From positions 42,279 through 106,278 of IMG/VR virus record IMGVR_UViG_3300023179_000041: a stretch of DNA of 64,000 bases; one strand, 5' to 3'. Source of the stretch: a virus. Positions within the stretch are counted from its first letter, which is position 1. Each line of letters begins with the position of its first letter. The notes under the pieces were generated by a model. The model was not told the DNA's origin and did no database searches. It was given only the letters and a program-made list of their open reading frames with translations. A program made the translations under genes and the position numbers. Positions 1 through 8,251 of this stretch are shown piece by piece.

Positions 1-2
1 GC

Positions 3-323
3 GTTCTTATTGGTAATGCATCCAACGTGCCCACCGCCACCGCGCTGAGCGGAGATATCACAGTTAGTTCGTCTGGCGTAACAGCAATTGCGTCCGGTGT
101 AATTGTCGACGCGGATATTAATTCTTCTGCGGCAATCAGCCAGTCAAAGATTGCGACATCTACTACACAGGTTTGGGGAACTGGGTCGATTGAACTTGGT
201 CACGCGACGGACACGACAATTACAAGAGTTTCGGCTGGAAAGATTGCAGTCGAAGGCGTTACCGTAGCCACTACAACGGATACGAGAGATGTTCTAGTAA
301 GGTTCTACATGGAGGTTATCTGA
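3..323 (+). CDS. tail fibre-like structural protein, 3' part
   Basis: The frame is already open at the left edge (reads VLIGNASNVPTATAL...), so the 5' end lies outside the window. The repeated style G-N-A-S-N-V-P-T-A-x-A-L-S-G-D-I-T followed by V-D-A-D-I-N-S-S-A-A-I-S is common in phage tail-fibre and stalk proteins just before a C-terminal receptor-binding or trimerisation domain. About 107 residues are visible. It sits directly upstream of three further virion-type genes with 1-2 bp gaps, consistent with one late operon. A GTG at position 27 could be mistaken for a start, but the frame continues upstream of it. Which fibre domain this is cannot be told from the fragment. Confidence 0.75.
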   Translation, partial: VLIGNASNVPTATALSGDITVSSSGVTAIASGVIVDADINSSAAISQSKIATSTTQVWGTGSIELGHATDTTITRVSAGKIAVEGVTVATTTDTRDVLVRFYMEVI

Positions 324-324
324 T

Positions 325-687
325 ATGCCATTGACACAAAAGAGACTGGTCGGACCAACTCAGTTGACTACGACGACAAGCACTGTTCTCTATACGGTTC
401 CCCAAAGCACGACCACTATCGTCAAGCAAATAGTGCTGTGCAATACCACGGCGAGCGCTGTGACGGTAACTATGGTCCTCAAGCCGCTGAACGTTGCCCA
501 AGCATCATCGCAGAACTTTTTTAATACCTTGTCAATTGCAGCAAACGAAACGTTGACGTTCCAAACCAACATGGTTTTGACCAATAATGGAAGCACGGCG
601 AACGCTACCAATAGCGACCAAATCATTGGTTCAGCGAGCGCAAATACGGCAATCAATGCATTTATTTATGGCGTAGAAGAGAGTTAG
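325..687 (+). CDS. small virion structural protein (fibre or spike accessory)
   Basis: 120 aa, low in charge, rich in Thr, Ser, Asn and Val, with an alternating pattern that suggests an all-beta fold. It starts with ATG one base after the preceding stop and ends two bases before the next gene, so it is translationally coupled. The region TTTIVKQIVLCNTTASAVTV resembles small beta-sandwich proteins encoded beside actinophage tail fibres. No catalytic motif, signal peptide or membrane segment is seen. The structural role is inferred from context and composition. Confidence 0.65.
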   Translation: MPLTQKRLVGPTQLTTTTSTVLYTVPQSTTTIVKQIVLCNTTASAVTVTMVLKPLNVAQASSQNFFNTLSIAANETLTFQTNMVLTNNGSTANATNSDQIIGSASANTAINAFIYGVEES

Positions 688-689
688 TC

Positions 690-1421
690 GTGGCTGGGTT
701 TGTTCGGATGAACAACTCCACCATTTCAACGGCGGAGTCAACTTCAAGCGTGTCTGGTTCGTTATTGAACCTCGCAACGTACTTGAATTTGCCTGACCCC
801 GTATACGGAACTGGCGCCGACGGCGACGTCACCATAAGCGCGGACACGACCCTGACATCCGACAAGAACTACAAAAACCTCACGTTGGGCGCATTTACGC
901 TCAATCCTGGTGGATACAGAATATTCGTTCAAAATGTCCTCACCTTGGCGAACGGCTCAAGAATTGGGTACACGACAGGATTCACCACCGCTGGAACGCT
1001 CGCCCAGGGTGGAGCAACAAATACTGCCGTTACCCACAGTCTTGGCGGCTCAAGTGGTGCACAAACGGCGACGGCGCCAACAGCGGCACTTGGCGGGTCT
1101 GAGTACTACAGACAGCCCTTACAGGCGATTCGTGGTTGGGCGGTAACGGCTTCCTCTACGACTCCGACATTCCTTCGCGGCGGCGCCGGCGGTTCAAGCG
1201 GCGCTGGCGGCGGGGTCGTTCTTATTTCTGCTCGCTACATCACGGTATCTTCTGGCTCTGCCACATTCAGCGCTCCAGGAACTTCTGGTTCTGGCGGTGG
1301 CGGCGGCGGAGTTATCTTAATTGTCTCATCTGCGTCGGTACTCAATAATGGAGTAACTACTGATGTAACTGGAGGCACTGGGGCGTCGGCGGGCAACGTC
1401 TACTACATGCAGGTCGCATAA
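690..1421 (+). CDS. Gly-rich fibre/adhesin-like protein
   Basis: 243 aa from a GTG start two bases after the preceding stop; an ATG six codons in (708) is the alternative. The N-terminal half carries P-V-Y-G-T-G-A-D-G-D-V-T-I-S-A-D-T-T-L-T and a Y-K-N-L-T-L segment that are repeated closely in the next gene (around residues 22-50 there), so the two are paralogues in this part. The C-terminal half has poly-Gly/Ser runs (GGAGGSSGAGGG and GSGGGGGG), typical of polyglycine-helix receptor-binding tips of phage adhesins. Likely a tail-tip or fibre adhesin; the receptor is unknown. Confidence 0.65.
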   Translation: MAGFVRMNNSTISTAESTSSVSGSLLNLATYLNLPDPVYGTGADGDVTISADTTLTSDKNYKNLTLGAFTLNPGGYRIFVQNVLTLANGSRIGYTTGFTTAGTLAQGGATNTAVTHSLGGSSGAQTATAPTAALGGSEYYRQPLQAIRGWAVTASSTTPTFLRGGAGGSSGAGGGVVLISARYITVSSGSATFSAPGTSGSGGGGGGVILIVSSASVLNNGVTTDVTGGTGASAGNVYYMQVA

Positions 1422-1423
1422 TC

Positions 1424-2458
1424 ATGCCAAACATACAAAGATTCGGGCAGGATAGAGCGCCAGTTCAAAAAACTGGCACGGACAAAATCTTTGGTACTGG
1501 AGTCGACGGCACCGTAACCATCTCGACAAACACGTCTCTTTCTAGGGATATGTATTACGCAAACTTGACGGTCAATTCGAGCGTCACCTTGTTTACCAAC
1601 GGATTCAAAATATTCGTCAGTGAAACGCTAACGAACAACGGAACCATTGGAATGCCCAAGGGCACTGCTCAAACTACTGCCGTACTGGCTGGAACAGTCC
1701 TAACAAGAGTTAATTCAACCGCATCGTGGACGGCAAACCAGTCAATAGATTCGGCAAACAGTTCTGGAAACTTGGCATTTAGTAACACAAAGGGATTTGA
1801 AAATATTCTTGAGGGCGCATATACCACTGGCTCTGCCGTCAACAGATTCTTTGCTGGAGCACAAGGTGCAGCAGGTACCGCAAATCCAGGGAATGCTGGG
1901 AGCGGAGGAAACTCAACTGCGGGGAATCCTGGAACTGCTGGCTCTGCTGGTCTTGGTGGCGGAACTGTGGCAGTGATTGCCAAGACGATTTCTGGTTCTG
2001 GAACTTTTATCAGCGAAGGAACAGACGGTACTTCTGGGTCAAACGGTAACCCTGGAACAACTCAACCTGGAACATCGTTCCACAACCCTGGTGGTCATGC
2101 CCATGCCCCAGCACATGCTCCTGGCCACAATCCTGGTTCGCACAATCCAGAACAATCATTTCACCACCCCGCTGGATGTTGCGCGTGGAACGGCGCACAC
2201 CACCATGACCATCATAGTCACCATCACGTAAACCAAAATGCTTGGCACCACCCAGGAAACCAATTCCATTATCAATATCACTATTCGCACTCACATCCAG
2301 GGAATCCAGGGCATAATCCTACATACCCAGGTGGCACTGGTGGCAGTGGAAATTCTGGAAACCCAGGAAAAGGTGGGAGTCTTTATGTGTTGACACGTGG
2401 TATTTCTACACATATAGCCTCTGGGAACATGACATACGTAGAAGACCTAGACGATTAA
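1424..2458 (+). CDS. Gly- and His-rich fibre/adhesin-like protein
   Basis: 344 aa. The N-terminal part (about residues 1-75) is a paralogue of the preceding gene product (TGVDGTVTI, YYANLTV). A Gly/Asn/Ala-rich collagen-like middle is followed at about residues 215-305 by a dense histidine segment with repeated H-N-P-G, H-A-H-A-P and H-H-D-H-H-S-H-H-H, then more G-x-G. Known phage short tail fibres coordinate metal through His clusters on the trimer axis, and this much larger segment could act similarly. The last about 40 residues return to beta-type sequence. The gene starts 2 bp after its neighbour. Metal binding is inferred from composition only. Confidence 0.65.
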   Translation: MPNIQRFGQDRAPVQKTGTDKIFGTGVDGTVTISTNTSLSRDMYYANLTVNSSVTLFTNGFKIFVSETLTNNGTIGMPKGTAQTTAVLAGTVLTRVNSTASWTANQSIDSANSSGNLAFSNTKGFENILEGAYTTGSAVNRFFAGAQGAAGTANPGNAGSGGNSTAGNPGTAGSAGLGGGTVAVIAKTISGSGTFISEGTDGTSGSNGNPGTTQPGTSFHNPGGHAHAPAHAPGHNPGSHNPEQSFHHPAGCCAWNGAHHHDHHSHHHVNQNAWHHPGNQFHYQYHYSHSHPGNPGHNPTYPGGTGGSGNSGNPGKGGSLYVLTRGISTHIASGNMTYVEDLDD

Positions 2459-2473
2459 AGAGCGATGTAGTGT

Positions 2474-2773
2474 ATGATTGAAGACAGACACATAAGAGAA
2501 CAACTCGGATTTACAGAGGTGATTCAAATGATTGATTTTTCTACTCTTCCAGCAGAAGAGGTTTCTTCGGTAGTTGCCAGAGTCAAAAACGACATTACTG
2601 CCGCTATTTATGAAGGAGTGTTAAGACTTGGTCTTGACCCTGCTTCGTTTGACGAGTCAACTTTTGCTAGTTCATTTGACGAAACGGATGTTGATTACGG
2701 TTTAAAGTCGGTTATTGTCAATTCAATCAATCGCCTCAACTGGGTAAATAACTGGGCTGCTGAAAACCTTTAG
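2474..2773 (+). CDS. hypothetical protein, end of fibre operon
   Basis: 99 aa, acidic, predicted mostly helical (SSVVARVKNDITAAIYEGVLRLGL). ATG 2474 is used; an internal ATG at 2528 (MIDFSTLPAEE) is a credible alternative because the first 18 residues are less conserved in character. No recognisable family. A GGCGC-CTT-GCGCC hairpin (2781-2793) follows the stop and may end the fibre transcript. Confidence 0.6.
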   Translation: MIEDRHIREQLGFTEVIQMIDFSTLPAEEVSSVVARVKNDITAAIYEGVLRLGLDPASFDESTFASSFDETDVDYGLKSVIVNSINRLNWVNNWAAENL

Positions 2774-2780
2774 CCGCTAG

Positions 2781-2793
2781 GGCGCCTTGCGCC
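2781..2793 (+). terminator. short GC hairpin after fibre operon
   Basis: GGCGC-CTT-GCGCC, a perfect 5-bp stem with a 3-nt loop directly after the gene ending at 2773. There is no U-tract. It lies between the structural genes and the oxygenase/halogenase cluster, so it may be a partial terminator. Confidence 0.35.
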
Positions 2794-2809
2794 TTGATAG
2801 TATCCGTAT

Positions 2810-3424
2810 ATGAACTTCATAGAACATTTTTCGTGTCTTCGTGAATACACGTCGGTCTATTCGCCTGGTGATTTTGTAGAACTTGTTGAGCAAGAATGCA
2901 AACAAGATTGGGGATATTTGTCTTGGTATCAAACCCCAATTGGCGGAAACAAGAACAACTTGACAAATGTGGTTGACATTCACCGAACTTCACTCGGTTG
3001 CGAGATGTCCCCAATATCAATGCCGGTGGAGAATGTTTCCCAAGAAAGATTAATACCGCTTGCTAAAAAATGGATGCACATAAGGGAAAGAATCGATAAG
3101 TGCATTTGGCATTACCGCAATACGTATTCCCTCAACCTGAGCGCTGACGAGGGTTTCAGGTTGTTGAAATACGGACGTGGAGCAGAATATAAGGGCCACG
3201 TAGACCACGCCCCAACGAACGCAAGAGTATTAAGTCTCGTGAGTTTTGTTAATGATGGATTTACTGGAGGCGAACTTGTTTTCCCTCTTCTGGACGTTAA
3301 AGTGACGCCGACCGCTGGCTCTGTGCTTTTGTTCCCGTCTAATTTCCCTTACTACCACTATGCCGCCCCAGTTGGCAAAAGTGACGAATCAATAAAGTAT
3401 TCATTAGTTACATGGTTGCAGTGA
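2810..3424 (+). CDS. Fe(II)/2-oxoglutarate oxygenase (prolyl-4-hydroxylase-like)
   Basis: 204 aa. The C-terminal half shows the double-stranded beta-helix signature: H130-V-D132 iron ligands, F-x-G-G-E-L-V-F-P at about 151-159, distal H183 in Y-Y-H-Y-A-A-P-V, and K196 in the position that usually binds the 2-oxoglutarate carboxylate. Family members hydroxylate protein side chains (Pro, Lys, Asp) or small molecules. It opens a seven-gene cluster with a halogenase and two more oxygenase-like proteins; the next gene starts 7 bp downstream. A TAGTAT hexamer ends 6 bp before the ATG, so the mRNA may be leaderless. The substrate is unknown. Confidence 0.85.
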   Translation: MNFIEHFSCLREYTSVYSPGDFVELVEQECKQDWGYLSWYQTPIGGNKNNLTNVVDIHRTSLGCEMSPISMPVENVSQERLIPLAKKWMHIRERIDKCIWHYRNTYSLNLSADEGFRLLKYGRGAEYKGHVDHAPTNARVLSLVSFVNDGFTGGELVFPLLDVKVTPTAGSVLLFPSNFPYYHYAAPVGKSDESIKYSLVTWLQ

Positions 3425-3430
3425 ACAACG

Positions 3431-4885
3431 ATGAAGATAGTAATTGTTGGCTCTGGAACATCGGGATTAGTATCGGCAATAATCCTTAGGGGGCTATTCC
3501 CCTTGTGGGATATCACTGTTGTCTCATCAAAAGACATTGGCATTATTGGGGTCGGCGAAGGCTCAACAGAGCATTGGAGACTTTATTTCCAAGACAAATA
3601 TAACATCCCTGTTTCGGAGATGGTCACAGCCTGTCGCGCAACGCACAAATACGGAATCAAATTTGAAAACTGGACAAAACATACGCCAAATTATTTCCAC
3701 AGCGTAAGTGCTGGAGAGTGGGGTCGCGCGTATTTCCCTGCAAATTATGCGTTCTGTTTGGAGAACAACAAACTATTGACCAATTCTATGGTGACTCATC
3801 TTCACGACAATACGATTGTGTTGAACGAAGGCAACCCACATCATGCCGTAAATCAATTTCATTTTGACACTTTCAAACTTAATGAGTATTTGACAAGCGT
3901 CTGCAAGTTGCGAAATGTATCTTTTATCGATGGAAAGGTATCGCGAGTCACAAGAAACTCAGATAATGGTTTCATAGAGTCGATTGACGTGGATTCTTTC
4001 GGCTTGATAAATGGTGATTTTTTTATTGATGCAAGTGGGTTTCGCAGAGTTTTAATAAGTGAACTCGTTGATTCTGATAAAGACTTTGTTTCATATAGAA
4101 AATACGTTCCTTGCGATTCTGCCGCCGTATTCCCAACGCCACGTGACGAGAGTGGCGAAATTCGCCCATACACAAGGGCAAGAGCGATGCCGAATGGTTG
4201 GATGTGGGAAATCCCGACCCAAGACAGACGAGGCAATGGATATGTATTCGCCTCAGATTTTTGTTCAGAAGAGCAAGCAGTTAGAGAGATTTCGGAAGCC
4301 CACGGAAAAGATATAGAACCAGCAAAAATCATAAAGTTTAAGTCTGGATACCATAAAACCGCTTTCGCATTTAATTGTGTTGCTGTGGGCTTGTCCTCGT
4401 CGTTTGTTGAACCGCTGGAAGCAACTGCGATATCAACATCAATTCAACAAGCGCGAATGCTTGCCTCAGTTCTGCCGACGTTTTCTATTGGCTCAACTGC
4501 AACTGTGTCTCAATATAATAAACAGTACGAATCACTGTTGGAAAACATAATCACCATGGTGGCAATGCACTACATTTCCGACAGAGATGATACCGAAATG
4601 TGGAGAGCACAACAAGGTCTTGAGAAGCCGCCCATGCTTGAACACTTGATATCCCTGTGGAAAGAAAGACTTCCAGAAGCATATGATGTCCCAATATTTG
4701 GGTATGAATTATTTCAGAACGCACACTTTTGGCATGTCGCTCAAGGACAAGGTCTATTGAACCCAGATTTGGCAACTATCCAACTTGACGCATTTGCCGT
4801 ACGTAGAGAAGCAGCAAAAAACATTGCAAATCTAAAAAACGCCGCACTTGGGTCAAAAACCGTTAAGCATCATGCGATTTTTTAA
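3431..4885 (+). CDS. flavin-dependent halogenase (tryptophan-halogenase family)
   Basis: 484 aa, full length for the family. It shows the FAD-binding G-S-G-T-S-G near residue 7, G-V-G-E-G-S-T at 40-46, the halogenase signature W257-M-W259-E-I-P262 (WxWxIP), and L-S-S-S-F-V-E-P-L-E at 321-330. The catalytic Lys (K77, in K-F-E-N-W) and the Glu near the Cl/Lys site (E330, in P-L-E-A-T) both appear present when aligned by eye with PrnA-type enzymes. Such enzymes make HOX from FADH2, O2 and halide and pass it down a tunnel to a lysine haloamine. A cyanophage member of the family is known to halogenate small aromatics in vitro. No flavin reductase is encoded nearby, so host FADH2 would be needed. 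Confidence 0.88.
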   Translation: MKIVIVGSGTSGLVSAIILRGLFPLWDITVVSSKDIGIIGVGEGSTEHWRLYFQDKYNIPVSEMVTACRATHKYGIKFENWTKHTPNYFHSVSAGEWGRAYFPANYAFCLENNKLLTNSMVTHLHDNTIVLNEGNPHHAVNQFHFDTFKLNEYLTSVCKLRNVSFIDGKVSRVTRNSDNGFIESIDVDSFGLINGDFFIDASGFRRVLISELVDSDKDFVSYRKYVPCDSAAVFPTPRDESGEIRPYTRARAMPNGWMWEIPTQDRRGNGYVFASDFCSEEQAVREISEAHGKDIEPAKIIKFKSGYHKTAFAFNCVAVGLSSSFVEPLEATAISTSIQQARMLASVLPTFSIGSTATVSQYNKQYESLLENIITMVAMHYISDRDDTEMWRAQQGLEKPPMLEHLISLWKERLPEAYDVPIFGYELFQNAHFWHVAQGQGLLNPDLATIQLDAFAVRREAAKNIANLKNAALGSKTVKHHAIF

Positions 4886-5735
4886 TCGCAACAAAAAGAG
4901 CAGGGTAGTTCAAGGTTCTGCATGGGAAGATGTACCAATCCCCAAACCCAATGAACTTTTTGTTGTTCCAGCAACGAATGTATTGCTACACCCAAAATTG
5001 TCCGTTTATGAGAATAGGTCAAAAACACCAGACTGGTACAAAAAGGCAATAAGCGGTGAGTCAAGTATCAAACGATGCTATGGGCTGGCTGATTATCTTC
5101 GAACTGGCTACACAATCCCATTGTGGGCAAAATTGGACATACGACCGCCGTTGAATAAATTACAACCCAAATGGGAAGCAAAATACGATTTTTCACACGG
5201 CAACGTTTCCCATGATTTGCAGTTTGTTGATGAACTGGTCGACGATGAATTTTTTTCTATGAATTCATTGTTTCATAATCAGTTTGGTCAAGACCAAGTT
5301 GGTGAGTGTCCAGTGTCTCGCATAAAAACACGACCAAATTCTGCATATCTCAAATTGACAAATCCGTGGTTATTCAAAACCGCACCAGGGTATTCAACGC
5401 TATTTATAGCACCGCAGTGGAGTCCTGACCCAAGATATCAGGTCATGTCTGGAGTTGTAAATACCGATTATTACCATCATGCAAATGTTGTTTTAAACAT
5501 TATTGCAAACGAAGAGTTTTCTATTGAAGAGGGAACTCCGATGCTTCACGCAATCCCATTCAAGCGAGAGGACGGAATAAAAAGCAGTTCATTAATTAGG
5601 GGAGATGAAAGACTACACAAAACCCTAGATGGGCTTGGATTTTTGAATGTTAGGCGTCCGACTGACTGGAAGGGAATGTACAAGCGCGAACAATCTCAAA
5701 TAGATAAGATGATTAAGGAACAAAACAGTGGATAG
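4872..5735 (+). CDS. conserved phage protein of unknown function in halogenase cluster (A)
   Basis: 287 aa from ATG 4872, which overlaps the halogenase stop by 14 bp; an upstream in-frame start at 4848 would overlap more. Features: a basic N-terminus, S-K-T-P-D-W-Y-K-K near residue 55, a motif T-N-P-W-L-F-K-T-A-P-G-Y-S near 166-178, and E-E-F-S-I-E-E-G-T-P-M-L-H-A-I-P-F-K-R near 215-233. The last two motifs have a loose counterpart in the protein at 6889-7620 (SPFFHKTEAF and AANEPLFYLEFL), suggesting two distant homologues in one cluster. It resembles an uncharacterised family often found in marine and freshwater phages beside oxygenases. No catalytic residues can be named. Confidence 0.65.
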   Translation: MRFFNRNKKSRVVQGSAWEDVPIPKPNELFVVPATNVLLHPKLSVYENRSKTPDWYKKAISGESSIKRCYGLADYLRTGYTIPLWAKLDIRPPLNKLQPKWEAKYDFSHGNVSHDLQFVDELVDDEFFSMNSLFHNQFGQDQVGECPVSRIKTRPNSAYLKLTNPWLFKTAPGYSTLFIAPQWSPDPRYQVMSGVVNTDYYHHANVVLNIIANEEFSIEEGTPMLHAIPFKREDGIKSSSLIRGDERLHKTLDGLGFLNVRRPTDWKGMYKREQSQIDKMIKEQNSG

Positions 5736-6195
5736 ATACGTTTTTTGCCCCAATGAATCCATGATGGATGAGGCTGTTTTGCTCGCCAAAGAGTGGTCAT
5801 TGCCAATATTAAACGGTGATTCGGAGCGGTCAAAAAATGTTCATTTTGATAGAAATATTGTTTCCGTTGTTCTGATACCGATATTTAACGGGTTCGAGAA
5901 TTGTCCAGAAGTTCTGGAGCCAAACATGGCATACATATTTAGATACAGAAATGATTTCATAGATTGCGGAGAGTTGGCAGCGGTTCTGTCAACAAAAAAT
6001 CTAGGACTAAATAAAAGTTCTTTTTTACCGATACGAATGGTGTCGCCGCATGAAATAGAAATACTCGTTACAATCTCAAGTCTTGGAGAGTACTCAGTTA
6101 TGATTGCTAAAGATAAAGAGGTTTTTGCTACTCACGATTTTGCGGTTTTGCCAGATGGAAGTTCCTCTATTGAGGACTTAAGCGCGTATGATTAA
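5728..6195 (+). CDS. hypothetical protein in halogenase cluster
   Basis: 155 aa from a GTG that overlaps the preceding stop by 8 bp; it overlaps the next gene by 8 bp, so translation is coupled on both sides. Hydrophobic strands alternate with short polar stretches (NIVSVVLIPIF, EIEILVTISSL), suggesting a small alpha/beta or beta protein. No cysteine clusters, no HxD and no transmembrane helix. Function unknown; position argues for a role with the halogenase and oxygenases. Confidence 0.6.
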   Translation: MDRYVFCPNESMMDEAVLLAKEWSLPILNGDSERSKNVHFDRNIVSVVLIPIFNGFENCPEVLEPNMAYIFRYRNDFIDCGELAAVLSTKNLGLNKSSFLPIRMVSPHEIEILVTISSLGEYSVMIAKDKEVFATHDFAVLPDGSSSIEDLSAYD

Positions 6196-6892
6196 TTTCC
6201 CCAGTGGCAGGTCTACCTGCATAGCATATATAGATAACGCAATATCTGTTGACGATTGCAACTTTCTGATAGCAGAATGCACTAAAAATTATGACAAACT
6301 ATTTTCCCCTGGCCCGACCATAGGTGGCGTAAACACAAGAATCAAAAACTCGATGGATTTTGGTTTGTCCGAAGAATCTGACAAGATTTATCAAACTGGC
6401 AACAATAATTTTTTGAAAGCAACGCAATTTGTCCTAGATGGTCTTGGAACCGCAATGGCTCTATATTTGGAAGAGTTCAAAGAATTGCAGCACTCAACAG
6501 CATTAACGAGTACTGGTTTTAGACTTCAGCACTATCCAAGAAAACAGGGTTATTACAGGCGGCATCATGATGGCGCGCCATGGGACCCGGACCCGATAAA
6601 CAGCAGAGTGCTTGGGGTGGTCATATACTTAAACACCATTAAGCATGGTGGTGGGACAGAATTCCCAGAACAAAATTGCGAGATAGAGGCAAAGGCTGGA
6701 AGAATCGCTCTTTTCCCAGCAAATTGGACACATCCACACGCGGGGAAAGTTCCAATATCATGCGACAAGTGGATTATCAGCACATTTATTGTCTGCGATA
6801 GAATACATTCAGAACAATCAGTCGTTGTTCAGCCAGAGCAAATTAAATCGTATGATGACATTGAAAAACTTTTAGCGAATGAGGAAAAGTGA
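6188..6892 (+). CDS. Fe(II)/2-oxoglutarate oxygenase (P4Hc/PKHD-like)
   Basis: 234 aa. R-R-H126-H-D128-G supplies the HxD iron pair, G-G-G-T-E-F-P-E at about 154-161 is the usual strand after it, and T-H-P-H184-A-G-K gives the distal histidine, with K194 as a possible 2-oxoglutarate ligand. The double His in T-H-P-H is typical of PKHD-type hydroxylases. Together with 2810-3424 and 7622-8233 this makes three oxygenase-like genes within 5.5 kb. The stop overlaps the next start by 4 bp. The substrate may be a protein side chain or the same small molecule handled by the halogenase. Confidence 0.85.
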   Translation: MINFPSGRSTCIAYIDNAISVDDCNFLIAECTKNYDKLFSPGPTIGGVNTRIKNSMDFGLSEESDKIYQTGNNNFLKATQFVLDGLGTAMALYLEEFKELQHSTALTSTGFRLQHYPRKQGYYRRHHDGAPWDPDPINSRVLGVVIYLNTIKHGGGTEFPEQNCEIEAKAGRIALFPANWTHPHAGKVPISCDKWIISTFIVCDRIHSEQSVVVQPEQIKSYDDIEKLLANEEK

Positions 6893-7620
6893 AACAAACT
6901 CCACTTACCATTTATTGGGCACCATACTGGCCGCTGTCTTTAAAATATGACCTAAATCATATATTTCCTTCACCAAAATCTCTGTATGACGAGTGGTTTG
7001 AAAAATATACGCCGCAGCGACGACCAGATGTTTACTTCAACTGCCCTGCGTCTACAAGAAAAATGAAACGAACATTTTCGTTTGTCAACATTGTAGACAC
7101 ACACACCAGATTTAATTCAGATGGGTCAATCGAATATTCACGACCAGAGAAATATCAACTACTGAATGAACTAATTCACCAACCGACTATAGAAAATCAC
7201 CGACTGATAAATGTTCAGTATTCGTTGCTTGTTTTTTGTGAGGAGTCTGTAGTTGCCTCAATGGAGTCCCCGTTTTTTCATAAAACAGAAGCATTCAAAT
7301 ATGGAGCCATAGTGCCTGGGGAGTTTGATGTTGGTCAATGGTACCGCCCATTAAATGCGGAGTTTCAATTATGGGAAAACGTAGACGAACTATATCTTGC
7401 TGCTAATGAGCCGCTCTTCTATCTTGAATTTTTGACCGATAGACCAGTAGTTATGCAAAGGTATCAAGTCACGAAAAGACTAAGCACAATTGCAAGTTCC
7501 CTAATTCATGTAAATCCTCTTGGGAAATTTGCGGGTCTTTCTGAAAAATATCGCATCTTTCAACAATCGCGACTTAGAAGTCAGGTATTGAAAGAAATCA
7601 AGAACAATTTGGTTGATTGA
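6889..7620 (+). CDS. conserved phage protein of unknown function in halogenase cluster (B)
   Basis: 243 aa from a GTG overlapping the previous stop. Recognisable pieces are Y-W-A-P-Y-W-P near the N-terminus, V-Y-F-N-C-P-A (about 48-54), F-V-N-I-V-D-T, E-S-P-F-F-H near 124, G-E-F-D-V-G-Q-W-Y-R-P-L-N-A-E-F near 141-156, and A-A-N-E-P-L-F-Y-L-E-F-L. The order S-P-F-F ... G-x-F ... RPLNxEF ... G/N-E-P-L is shared loosely with protein A at 4872-5735. I recognise it only as a phage-typical unknown family. No membrane segment. Confidence 0.65.
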   Translation: MKQTPLTIYWAPYWPLSLKYDLNHIFPSPKSLYDEWFEKYTPQRRPDVYFNCPASTRKMKRTFSFVNIVDTHTRFNSDGSIEYSRPEKYQLLNELIHQPTIENHRLINVQYSLLVFCEESVVASMESPFFHKTEAFKYGAIVPGEFDVGQWYRPLNAEFQLWENVDELYLAANEPLFYLEFLTDRPVVMQRYQVTKRLSTIASSLIHVNPLGKFAGLSEKYRIFQQSRLRSQVLKEIKNNLVD

Positions 7621-7621
7621 A

Positions 7622-8233
7622 ATGACTATTAAAATAGTTGATTTTTTGTCTGCCGACGAAAGAGCGCGCGTCATTGAGTATGCAATGTGCAGACCGTGGT
7701 CAAAAGACAGTTGGGGACGTTTCACTTGTGACTTTCCTGTTTGGGACGTTCAAAACCTTGACTGGCTGTACGAGAAATCCGCCAATGCGGCATCTGCTGC
7801 GTTTGGCGCAGACGGCATTATTCCGACCTACTACAAATTTTGCAAGTATTCACCGCGTTACGGTATTCCAAGAGTCCCACCACACATAGATGAAAATGCA
7901 TGCACATATACAGTTGACATACAACTTGATTCAAATATTGACTGGTCTATATATATTGATTTTGATGAATATCTCCTTAAGGATGGAGATGCGGTTTTAT
8001 ACATGGGCGAAGACCAACTTCATTGGCGCCCAAAATTTCCAACAGATGATGAGTCGGATTCAATCTCAATGCTTTTCATGCATTATGCGCACCAGAATCA
8101 TTGGTTTTTTGAATATGGACAAGATTTTATGAGAAATCCAGAACTTCACAATATTTGGGTTCAAAGAATGCAAACTTTGCTTGCCTCGAACAAACACAAA
8201 ACGATGACAGAAATTGACGACGGAATATTATGA
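7622..8233 (+). CDS. 2OG-Fe(II) oxygenase-like protein
   Basis: 203 aa. The start is taken at ATG 7622, one base after the previous stop, rather than a TTG at 7613. P-P-H88-I-D90-E-N-A fits the HxD motif, Y-M-G-E-D-Q-L-H134-W-R-P supplies the distal histidine and a possible arginine for 2-oxoglutarate, and the spacing of about 46 residues fits the family. Compared with the two other oxygenases the G-G-E/T-F-P strand is not clear, so assignment is less certain. A leaderless promoter for the next gene overlaps its 3' end. Confidence 0.7.
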   Translation: MTIKIVDFLSADERARVIEYAMCRPWSKDSWGRFTCDFPVWDVQNLDWLYEKSANAASAAFGADGIIPTYYKFCKYSPRYGIPRVPPHIDENACTYTVDIQLDSNIDWSIYIDFDEYLLKDGDAVLYMGEDQLHWRPKFPTDDESDSISMLFMHYAHQNHWFFEYGQDFMRNPELHNIWVQRMQTLLASNKHKTMTEIDDGIL

Positions 8234-8245
8234 ATGTGCTATCAT
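8214..8245 (+). promoter_or_regulatory. promoter, TTGACG / TGC-TATCAT
   Basis: TTGACG, a 20-bp spacer, then TATCAT with an upstream TG dinucleotide (extended -10). The ATG at 8252 lies 6 nt after the -10, which predicts a leaderless mRNA. The long spacer makes the -35 doubtful. Confidence 0.4.
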
Positions 8246-8251
8246 GTTTTC

